From assembly GCA_943736015.1 (NCBI GenBank), contig OX031064.1, positions 39,173,361 through 39,237,360 of the forward strand: DNA of 64,000 nt, written 5' to 3'. Source of the DNA: Tridacna crocea (taxonomy: Eukaryota > Mollusca > Bivalvia > Cardiida > Cardiidae). How positions within the stretch are numbered: the first letter of the stretch is position 1; each line of letters opens with the position of its first letter. The position numbers were made by a program, and so were the translations under genes. Shown piece by piece: positions 15,401 through 27,400 of this stretch. The notes under the pieces are model-generated. The model made no database searches, was not told the origin of the DNA, and was given only the letters and a program-made list of their open reading frames with translations.

Positions 15401-18400
15401 TACATTATAAATGTTGCTTTCTTTGCAAGCTACATGTAGAAAATAAATTCCAGTACCTAATTATTGGGATTTTGTGTTCAGTAAATGATCCTCTGAGTTT
15501 TTGCTTTCTTTGCAAGCTAGAAAATAAATTCAAGTACCTAATTATTGGGATTTTGTATTCAGTAAATGATCCTCTGAGTTTTTGCTTTCTTTGCAAGCTA
15601 GAAAATAAATTCCAGTACCTAATTATTGGGATTTTGTATTCAGTAAATGATCCTCTGAGTTTCTCTTAACCCTTTACCAAACAATCCCTGACTTTTATGT
15701 CCCTGAGATAGAAACCTTCTGAAAACATTGTGGGAAAAGGAAAAAATGACGGCAACCAGCATTTTCTCCTTTTCCCGAAATGTTTTCTATGCTGCTGGAA
15801 ACATAAGTCAATTTTTGAGTTACCTTTTTTGTGTCGTCTGCAAGTGCTTTCAATTTGGAACAGTCTAAAATTTTGTTGTATGATAAAAAGTGAACTCTTT
15901 ACCACACTCACACTGTCTCTGTCATTTTCTCTGTCATTGTCAGAATATTTAACAAACATAACTTTACAAATGTTGCCTCTTTGCAAAAATACTTTTGAAA
16001 TCAGCCTGTTGTAGATTCAAGGTCTTAATTTCTTTATGGATTTAACCCTTTCCCAGACAATCCTTGGTTTTTACGATCCTGAGAAAGAAAGCCTTTGAAA
16101 ACATTTATGGAAAAGGAGAAAATGCTGGTAACCAGCATTTTCTCCTCATCCCACAATCTTTTCTATCCTTTCTGAGTAAAATTTTAATTCATAACTTGTA
16201 TTTATTTTCTCGTCTGCAAATGTTTTCAATTTGGATTAGTCCAAAATTGTGTTGTTTGGTTAAGAGTTAACCCTTTACCCTATCAGGCATTCCTATGGTA
16301 TCTCTAATTGACCCTAAATAACAGCAAGGATGAAGCCATTTCTTATGTGTATATGGCACTTTTCGATAGCATAGAAAACATTGAGACAAAAGGTGAAATT
16401 GCTCGTGACGAGCAATTTCACCTTTTGTCACAATGTTTTCCAAAGGTTCCTACAAGCAATGCGTCAAAATGAGTATCTATGGAGTAAAGGGTTAAAAAAC
16501 GTAATTTTTAAAAGTGATTACAAGTATTGTCCCTTTGCAACAATGCTTCCAAAATCAGCCTGTGGTAAATTCAAGGTCATATGTCTTTATGGATTTAAGA
16601 AAGGCTATTTAACAATTTTTAATTACAGGTACAAAAACGAGGGTTATCAATGGTACCTTTAGTGCCAAATCAGGGATTGCGGGGCAACGAATTACGATCA
16701 AAACCCTTGTTACTCCATACTCAGGTATGTATATACATGTACATATTCAGCTCAGTGTACTAAATGGCAACACTTTTAGACTTTTCCAAAACGATTTGCA
16801 GCAAACCAATTGAATCTTTACCAAAATGGCAAAATTGAAAGCATTTGCAGATGACAAAATAAACGTGGCTTAAAAATTGAAATTTGTTTTGAGAAGGGTA
16901 GAAAACATTGTGGGAAAAGGAGAAAATGCTGGTTACCAGCATTTTCTCCTTTTCCCACAATGTTTTCAAAAGGCTTCTTTCTCAGGGATATCAAAAGTAG
17001 GAATTGTGTGGTAAAGAATTAAGTCTTGTAAAAATAGACTGGGTTTGTCTTAATCAGTTACCAACATTCAGTTAAAGGCCATTGGAAAACATTGTGCTAA
17101 AAGGAGAATATGAATGCAACCAGCATTTTCTTACTTTGTCACAATGTTTTTTTTTTTACCATTTCAAAGACAGTAACCATCCTTTGGCTTTATGTAAATT
17201 GTCAGATGCAAAAGTTTTCAGTTTGGTGATTCTGAATTTTTGTTGTTAGGTAAACACTTTTGGGGTCTGTCCATCAGTTAGGTTTCAGTGTGGCTGTTTT
17301 TGAAAATAAAGAGCTAAAGTACTGTCATGACCCTGTATTTATATGACACTCTTTTTATTTTGAAAAAAAAAAAGATTTTTTGTGATATCCCTGTATTTGT
17401 TGAAGATACATTCTTCAAGTACAGGTTAGTTGTTCACTCCATCAAAAGAAGAACTCATGCCATTAGGTTAGGTAACCCTTAAAGAGGGCATTATACCAAT
17501 TTTCAGCCAATTGTAACTCATTTTACCTTTATCTTATCGAACTATACACTCTAGTAGATTCATATGAAGATCATCCATTCTGTCGCATGACTATATTTGA
17601 CCTTTGCCCTATGTCTAATGAGGTAAACGAAGAAAAATGGAGGCTTCTCTGTGGCAGCCTCGATTTTCAGACGGAGTTCGTGGCCTGTATGCAAAATACA
17701 CCATATCCGACTCTAGGCGGAAACCAACGATAAATTCCTGTGAGGCACCGCCGCTGTTTACAGCTTCAATCATCAGCCAGTTTTCTTCTTACTCATGATT
17801 GGTTTCTAATACAAATCTTAGTGTTTCTTTTTTTTCAATGTCAGTAATTTATCCATGTTTACACAAAGGGCTGATTTCTGTGCCATTCTAAATTCTTTGA
17901 AATTTTAACAGCGTTTTTGTTTACCGGCTGTAGACAGGCATCTTTAAGTATTTTTGAGACAGTTATACTCCCAATTTGAACTGTTACTTTACTTGAACGG
18001 TAGATCAATATCATGAACTTAGTTTATATCATCATACATTTTGGAAAGGTATTTGATAGTGATAGATGTTCCTGTCTTATGTGTATATTTTAGCTTGAAA
18101 ATTTATAAATAATTGATAAGTAGTTTTATCTACTGTTGATATATAGAGAGTGGTGAGATACCGGAGTGGTTGCAGAAAGGTCTTCTAGAGAGCACCAGGT
18201 TTCGGGATTACATCCATGACAACGTGCTTCAGTGTCGCGGAGTATCTGTAGATGAAAGACAAGTTTATGTGTTATATCCGGAGATGTCAAACAGGACCCT
18301 AAAAGATTACCTTACTTCTGCACCAGAGGTAATGTTACACATAGACTACAAAATTTTAGCCATGTTCAAATTGACAGCATTTGCAGACAACAATAATTAT

Positions 18401-21400
18401 TTCAATGTGGCTCATATGGTGTAGTTTTTCTTTGTTGAGATAGAAAACATTGTGGGAAAAGGAGAAAATGCTGGTTACCAGCATTTTCTCCTATTCCCAC
18501 AATGTTTTCTACCCTATCAATGAAAAAGTTAATCACTTGAGCCCTGTCAAAATTGTCCCAGGGGCAAAATTATGCGTTCAAATTGGACTAGTTCACAGTT
18601 TGCTGTGTAGTAAAGGGTTAACCCTTTCCCAAATGACAAATTTTTAGACTCTTTCATTTTTAGCTCAACTGGACACAACATACTCAAGGGGGAGCTTTTT
18701 GGATCACCCAGTATCAGTCGTCAACATTTCTTTAAACATCAACTCCTCCTAAACAGCAAGGCCAAGTGGACCAAACTTGGCTGGAATGTTCCTTTGGAGG
18801 TCCTCTGTAAAAACTGTTCACAGAATTTGATTCCGTCAAAAACTCTGGTTGCCATGGCAACCAAATGGAATTTTTAAGAAATTCTTTAAAAATCTTCTTC
18901 TCTGAAACCGCTGGCCAGATTTTAAAATAATATCACGGAGATGTTCCTTAAGTGAACCTTTTCAAAAGTTGTTCCTGAAATTTTGATCAATTAAGAAACT
19001 TGGCTCTGGTGATTGGGGGCTACTTGCACTATACAGAAATGAAGAAATTCTTAAACATTCTTGACATTCTTCTTCTCTGAAACTGATGGTCAGCTTTTGA
19101 AATGACTTTTACAGGTGACTTTTTGAAAATTGCTTGGCAAAATAATGATTTTGTTTCCAATGTTTCAATACCTCAAAAAAAAAAGGCTTTGGTCCTCTCA
19201 AAGATTCAGATGAGCGATCCAGGGCCATCTTCGCCCTCTTGTTACATTAAACACAGATGAGAAATTCAGGATTGGTACAAAGGAGCCAAATGAACAAAAG
19301 TTCTGTAATAGAGCAGGAGACATTGTGAAAATAGGAGAAAATGCTAGTCACTAGCATTTTTATGCTCCCCGAAACATGTCGGGGGGAGCATATAGTCGCC
19401 ACGCTTTGGGTATGTCCATGTGCCCGTCTGTCCATTTCTCCACAACCCCTTGACCAAAATTTATGAAACTTCATATCTGAACTCCTTGGAACAGTGCACA
19501 AATATGTCTTTCCTGGTTTCTCAATTTGAGGCTGTGTCACGGAAAAAGGGGGCTTCATGTAAAAAATTCTTTTTCACTAATATCTCCTACATCAGTGCTC
19601 AGAACTTTGTGAATTTCAAATCTGAACTCATTGGAACATTGCCCAGATATTTCTTTCTGGGTTTCTAAATTACAGGCTGCATTGCAAAAAAAGGGGGCTT
19701 CATGTAAAACATTATTTTTCTCCAGTATCTCCTACAATAGTGCTCAAAAGTGAAATTTCAAATCTGAACGTGTTGGAACATTGCCAAGATACATGTACCT
19801 CTTCGCCGGTTTCTCAGTTTCAGGCTGTGTCACGGAAAAAGGGGGCTTCATGTAAAAAATTGTTTTATGATACGTCTTTCCAGGTTTCTCACTTACAGCG
19901 TGTGTCGTGGAAAAAGGAGGGCTTCATGTAAAAAAAATTCTTTTTCTGTAATATTGGGAATATCTCTTAAGATAGTAATTGCCTTTTCACTTCAATTTTT
20001 GGGGGCATGAACAGGTCCTTTTAAGATAAAAGAAGTGAATTTATATTAAATTCATACATTTTACGACAAGTATAACCTGTCTCTGACAGCTCTTGTCTCA
20101 TTTTGCAACAAAATTTTCCAAAGCTGTATTCCACAGGGTTCTGAAAAATTGTTATTGTTTGTTAACCCATTACCACCCAATCCCTACTTTTGACGACCCT
20201 AAGAAAGAAGCCTTTTGAAAACATTGTGGGAAAAGGAGAAAATGCTGGTAACCAGCATTTTCTCCTTTTCCCACAATGTTTTCTATTCTTCACAAAACAA
20301 AGTTCAAATTTTCAGTCTCTTTTGTTTTGTCATCTGCAAATGCTTTCGATTTGGACAAGCCTGAAATATTGTCGTTTGGTAATGAGTTAAAGAGTATACA
20401 GTTGCTTTTGTGGACAAAGTAGAACAACATAAGACAGCACAGAAACAATATGTGTACTTTATCATTGCTTTGAACTTGTAAAATTGTGGTTTAATGCATA
20501 TGCAAAAAGATTTGACCCAGATCAGCCTGTTAATCCAAGCAAACTGACCTGGGTTGAAACATTTTGCTATTGGTAAATGTTCTACATGTCAAAGGATAGT
20601 TTACCTAATGATTCAGTCAGCTGTTTGATAAGATGGATTTTTATACCCAGCAAAACGAATGTTTTCGGGTGTATGTTGGAATCAGCCTGTCTGTGTGTGT
20701 GTGTGTGTGTCCATGTGTCTGTGTTTCTTTAGTCTGTCTGTGTACAAAATACTAGTAGCAGGGGTATTAACAGTACGTAGACCCCTAATAGAAAACAGCT
20801 ATTACCACAATAATATTATCCTGCAAAATTTGCTATGATTAAAAAAGAGTGTTATTGTACTGCTCTAACCAGGCCACTTTTCCCATTTTGTCTTTTCTAG
20901 AATTATCATTTATAAATCTAAAACCACTAAATTTTCATTACAAAGAGAGATACTAATTACCTTCCATTTCTGGAAACTAACAAAAGTATACAAATAATTT
21001 CAAAATAGGCATAAAGAAATTCCTGGTCGGTTAAAAATGTGCAAAAGTATTATACCTGTATAAACCCGTATTTATCATCTATCAAGAAAACCTTATGCAA
21101 TGCAGCAATAGAGGTATAATAGCGGTTTACTACCTTAAGTCGGGCGCAGGACATTTGAGTGAAATTGAAAATTTTTGTAATGGACATTTGAGCGACAGTT
21201 TTGGTGGTCATTTGAGCGACAGATTTTAACGTCCACCTGTATTTCCAGGTGGACATTTGAATGAACAATTTTCACCGGTTAAAAGATGTACTTCAAAGGG
21301 ATGTAAAGCAAGAATACGCACTGATTCTTCTGCAAATATGATCTTACAACAAAAAAATTCACATGATCATGAAACAGACGATAGACAAATCGAGAGGCAT

Positions 21401-24400
21401 GTACTCGGAGTTAGCGCCAAACGTAAAAAAATTATCCTGCTCAGACTTTGTCTGACTGACGGAAGAGGTACAAGTCCAATAAATTTGTCCAAGAATCTCT
21501 TAAAGAAATAGCTCAAATGTGGTAAAAACCTGTCGCTCAAATGTCCACCCCAAATTTGAAATGTCGCTAAAATGGGTTAAAATCTGTCGCTCAAATGTCC
21601 ACTATTTTTTCGCTCAAACGTTCTATTTTTTTCGCTCTTTTGTCCTGCGGGTTCGCTCAAATGTCAAACGCCGCTTAAGTCACATTCAGTGACAGCTCTA
21701 GTTGTATCTATAATGATATAATAACTTGCTTACCTCATTACCAAACAACAATATTTTAGACTGGTCCAAATTGAAAGCATTTGCAGACGACAAAATAAAA
21801 GTGACTGAAAATTTGAATTTTTTTTTGTGAAGGGTTGAAAACATTGTGGGAAAAGGAGAAAATGGTGGTTACCAGCATTTTCTCCTTTTCCAACAGTGTT
21901 TTCAAAAGGCTTCTTTCTCAGGGGCGTCAAAAGTAGGGATTGTGTGGTAATGGGTTAATACATAATTATCCATCCTCAGTGACCCAGTTTTGATTCATTC
22001 TGTAATTGACCTTTCTGTAAATGCGAGTTTGGCACGCCCCCGTAATTAAGTAACGCCTGACAAACTTGTCAAGCTAACCAGAAAATGGCGTCAAATACAG
22101 AGAGAAAGAGCGTTTATTTCAGTTTTATTCTAGCTGAAATTTCACTGTAGGTCACTTACAACAATTTTATTCCCGATTGTTCTTATCAAGTCGAATAGTG
22201 TTTGCTGATTTGATAATTAAATAGGCACAATCAAATTATTGCATGTCTATAACAAATTGTGTCAGACTGTTTTGTTTACATGATGCTCAATGCTGCGTTT
22301 TCATTTACCGATAAGACGTTGGAACACCTATCAATCAAAATTGGCAGAAATGTCAATTGTGATGTATGGAGAATAACATAATGCTTCAAATGTTGGTTCC
22401 ACAGATAATTATGATGTTTCACTGAGATTAACCCTTCACCACACAATCCAGACTTTTAACATCTCTGAGAAAGAAGCCTTTTGAAAAGACTGTTGGAAAA
22501 GGAGAAAATGCTGGTAACCAGCATTTTCTCCTTTTCCCACAGTGTTTTCTGCCCTTCCCAAACAAAATTGTAATTTCACAGTCACCATTTTTTGTTGTTT
22601 GCAAATGCTTTCAATTTGGACCAATCTAAAATTTTCTTGTGTGGTGAAGAGTTAAACCCATTTTTGCCAGAGCAGGGCTCAACTATATGTGATAGCGAAA
22701 AAAAACACTTACCGGTAATTGCACCTGCATTTGAGTGAATTGCTAAACCTACTGTGATCATTAGTGATTGTAAATGAGCATAGTTGTTGCTTTTGATTTG
22801 TTTTTCAGCCGTTCACAGAGGAAAAACGCTTGGATATTTGCATTCAAGTGGCAGAGGGAATGAATTATCTAGATGCCGGGCATAATATTGTACATAAAGA
22901 TCTTGCAGCAAGAAACTGTTGGTAAGAATAATTTTGGTTTGATTTGTGTCAAAGTGTCAAGAAATTTCAATACAAATATCAAGAAAAACTTTGTGTGATC
23001 TCTAGAGGCCACGTTTTCCGTAAATGCTTATGAAACTTAGTCAGGAAGTTTGTCCTTATCATAACTCAGTCAAAAACTAAGTGGCTTGATCATATCTAAG
23101 AAAAAAACATACATGCTCTCTTTAGGCCTATGATTTAAAACTCATTAAACTTGGTCTGAAACTTTACCATGACAGTATCTCAACAGATAACAAAAATGGA
23201 TTATCATAGATTTAAAAAAAAAGTAGGTAATAGGGTCAAATTTTGATACACCCATGATTGTCATCTATCTAGAGACCACTTTAAATTTTTCAGTCCCCTC
23301 CTAATGAAACTTGGTCGGTATTGTCTTTCTATTATCTTGTTTGGATTAAAAGCTGGCCTCATTAATTGACAAGCTAGTTGTATATTCAGAAAAGGTTGAG
23401 CTCCATTGGAACTGAAGAAATCCGGAATGTTGATCAGGTTAGAAAAAGTAGCCACTTGACTTATTCCTGTTTTCACAACAAAGTACACATCATTTATTTT
23501 TGAATCTTGCATTTGCAGATAGCAAATTAAATTTTGGCTTTATCCTTGATACGGTAGAAAGTATTATGGTAAAAGAAGAAAATGCAGTTTCTAATAGTTC
23601 CCTGAATTTTTGTTATAAGCCTAATAGTTAAAAGTGTGTATGATAAGCGGGTTAAACATTGTTTTCATCACATATAATGTCAAAATGAAAGTGAGATAGA
23701 CAGCAGGTAATTAAGGAAGGATGTATGGCTTATAGATGTAGCTTGGAAAAACAAAGAATTAAAGGAAATTAACACAAGCCAGTTAAATTGCTGTTTAAAC
23801 CTTTGCCACTTAAACCCGATTTTAAAATAAAAGTGACTGAAAATTTGAAATTTGTTTTGAGAAGGGTAGAAAACATTGTGGGAAAAGGAGAAAATGCTGG
23901 TTACCAGCATTTTCTCCTTTTTCCACAATGTTTCCTTAAGGCTTCTTTCTCAGGGTTGTCAAAAGTAGGGATTGTATGGTGATGGGTTAAGATTTACACT
24001 GTTACATTAATCCATTACCACAAAAGCATGAGTTTCAATGACTCAGAAGAAATAGCCATTTGAGAATATTGTGGACAAAGGAGAAAATGCTGGTAACCAG
24101 CATTTCCTCCTTTTCCAACATACTCCAGCCTTCCCAAATAAGAATTTAGATTTTTGAATCACATTTATTTTGTCGTCTGCTAATGCTTTAAATTTCGACT
24201 GGCCTTTAATTTTGTTGTTTGGTAAAGAGTTAACTGTCAGCAATTCACTAACGAGACAATATGATCATGCAAAAAAAACAACAACTTCAAAACAAAAAAA
24301 CATGAGTCAAATTCTAGGGTGTTATATTACATAACAATGATAAAGATGTTTATACATGAATATCTAAAAAAAATGATTGTGGCAGATTGGCCTTCAATTG

Positions 24401-27400
24401 GAGAAGGAAGGAAACTTTTTGAAACTTTGCTGGTAATAGGCATTTTCTCCTTTTCCCCTAATTTTTTTCTATTATTCTAAAGACAATCTCATGATTTCAC
24501 CAATGTCTTATTTGTCATTTGCAAATGGTTTCAATTGGGACAAGTCTTGAAATATGCCTTGCATGGTTGATAGTCAACCTTTATTTCCAGGGTAAATTCT
24601 GAACACGTAGTCAAGGTCTCTGATGGAAGTTTTACCCCAGACCTCTACCCAGATGAGTATTTGTACAAAACAGGATCGTATCTGCCTGTTCGATGGATGG
24701 CACCAGAGAGTTTAAAGCAGTTAGGATTTTATCATTCAAAATCTGATGTGGTTAGTTTATATCATAATTATTTGAAGAATAATGTTAAAATATAATTTTT
24801 TTGGTATCAGGAGTTGAATCCCTCTTGTCTGTAAATGTGTTGTTTGTTTGTTTGCTGTTTTCAAGATTATTTCAGTTATTTTGTGATTGGCAAACTACCC
24901 TTTTGTAACTTGTACAGTTTTCTTCCCAGCTACATGCCACTTTCCCATATAACCATTGTCAAAACTACTATCATATTGGTGATAAAGGAATGGATCATGT
25001 CACAATGACTATCCTCAATCTTCAGAAAGAAATATACCAAACTTTGGATTCAAAACAGTGACACCCTGGTCTTCTGTATGTTACAGGCAGCACCTCTGAG
25101 CTTGGCAGATCTTGTGATGTATTTTTAGGTTTGTGCTGCAGAAAGCTAAAATGGAATAAGGGTGTTAGCGAATAATTTGGTGTTTTCATGAACCAGTGGA
25201 AGAAGGCTTTTGAAAACAATGTGGAATAAAAAAAAATACTGGCAACCTGCAGTTTCTGCTTATTCTATGTTGTTTTCTAAGAAAAATAGATTCCATCTTC
25301 TGAGAGACATTGAGTTTGTTGACTGAAAATGCTTTCAATATGGAGGTGTGTGATTCATATAGACCAGTTGCAATATTTTTCATTTGGTTAACTCTTTACC
25401 ACACAATACCGACTTGTAACGACCCTTAGAAAGAAGCCTTTTGGAAACATTGTGAGAAAAGGAGAAAATGCTGGTAACCAGCATTTTCTCCTTTTCCCAC
25501 AATGTTTCCTAGACTGTCTCATTCAAATCCAATCATAATTATGTGCCATATAAATTCTGTCGTCTGCAATTGATTTGAAATTTGACCCATCTAAAATATT
25601 GTCATTTGTGAAAGATCTAAGAATTCACTCTGTACCAAATAGACAGAAGTGTAGACTGGCCAAGTATTTTCTCATATTTTACCTTAACTTTTTCCAAAGA
25701 AAAGTTTTAGGTATTGTCACAGTCTCTGCTTTGTTGCCGTCTGCATCATCATTGTACAAAAACTGACATTTTATGATATTTCTGTAATTACTGAAGACAT
25801 AGTTACATGTATGTACATGTATTTACTTCAAATTTTGACTAGTTTTTTACTGTTCATAGGGAAGCCCATATGATAGGGGCTTGTAACCATCAAAAGTTTT
25901 GTACAGTTATGCATGTTTTTCGACTTAACTCTTTACCAAACAACAAAATTTTAGACTTGTCCAAATTGAAACCATTTGCAGACATTAAAATATATGTAAC
26001 TCAAAAATTGAAATTTGTTTCCAGCAGATTAGAAAACATTGTGGGAAAAGGAGAAAATGCTGGTTACCAACATTTCCTCCTTTTCCCACAATGTTTTCAA
26101 AAGGCGTCTATATCAGGACCATAAAAACCAGGGATTGTTTGGTAAAGAGTTAAGCTTTTAAGAAACTGCAGCAAAATGTTGGGCATCCACACTCAGTGCT
26201 TTTATCTAAAATGTATCAAAAACACTCTTTGTCGGGGGATGTTTAAACTCTGGATTGTGAAGTAATGGGTTGACTTTCTTTTTTTCTTACTTTACAGTGG
26301 TCTTATGGAGTTTTGATGTGGGAAGTGTTTACAAATGGCTATTTACCATACTATGACATCACAGATGCTGAGCAAATAGGAGAGTTTGTATGTAATCAAG
26401 GTTACCGTCTTGGAAAGCCATATGAATGTTCTGATGAAGCGTAAGTACATTGTACAGGCCATCACGGTTTCCTGTTTCACTCTTTTCATTTGAACTTTTT
26501 ACTGGACAACAGATTATAGGCTTGTCTACAGTATACTGGTCTGTATGTATGCATATTGTATTCGACTTGGGATTCTGTACAGTGATGGTCTGTCACTGTG
26601 GTGGTAAAAATAGAGTTCTCACGATAAATCAAGCTGGTGCTTTTTCTCATAATTTATTTTGATAATCAGGCGGGTTACAAAATGTTCATATCCAGTTACT
26701 GTTATGTTATGCATAGACCATATGGCTGGCAACATGCAACAAAAGGATATTCAGACATTATTTTGTTGTCTTGAATTAGTCTGCGCAGGCTAGTTTAAGA
26801 GGTGTACTCTCTAACTTCATAAGCTTTTGTGCTACAGTAGACTTGAGCAAAACAGAAAAATTTATATAAAAATGGAAAGTGTCATTTCGGATTAGCCTTC
26901 ACGGACTGGGCAGGCTGATTAGAAATGACACTTTGCTCGAAATTCAATGTCTGCACGCCTCTTTTTGTGTGTTGCAGGCCATATTAGGAACACCAGTCTG
27001 TGCTGTGAACATTCCTCATAGCAGTATATAGTAGGAATGCTTTGACCAGTTGACCATCCTACAAATAAAGATGATTTTGTCGTGCTGTTTTTATTTGAAA
27101 AGTCAACATCAAAGACCTGTTTTCTCAATGGAAAATGTATAAAAAGTTTCTTTATTCATATTTTCATGAATATATGTCAATCTTTGGTACTAAAGTCAAC
27201 TACAGTTTCATTATCCTTCATTCAAAATGGCATCTTTAAGAAATGATCTTCTTTCTATCATGGTTTATCATTCAATAAACCACAGTTGTGAGGTCTGAGG
27301 CACAATAAATAATCCATGAGGGGGACAGCCCAGAGTGGTTTATCCATTGCACCTCATAACTCTCATGGTTTATTGAACGATAAACCACATTAGAAAGAAG

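Larger units (their letters stand above)
18618..20165 (-). mobile_element. MITE-A copy carrying two insertions
   Basis: Pieces at 18618-18660, 19243-19360 (hairpin arm and loop CTAGTCACTAG) and 20097-20165 (GTTATTGTTTGTTAA) flank two inserted elements. Confidence 0.6.
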
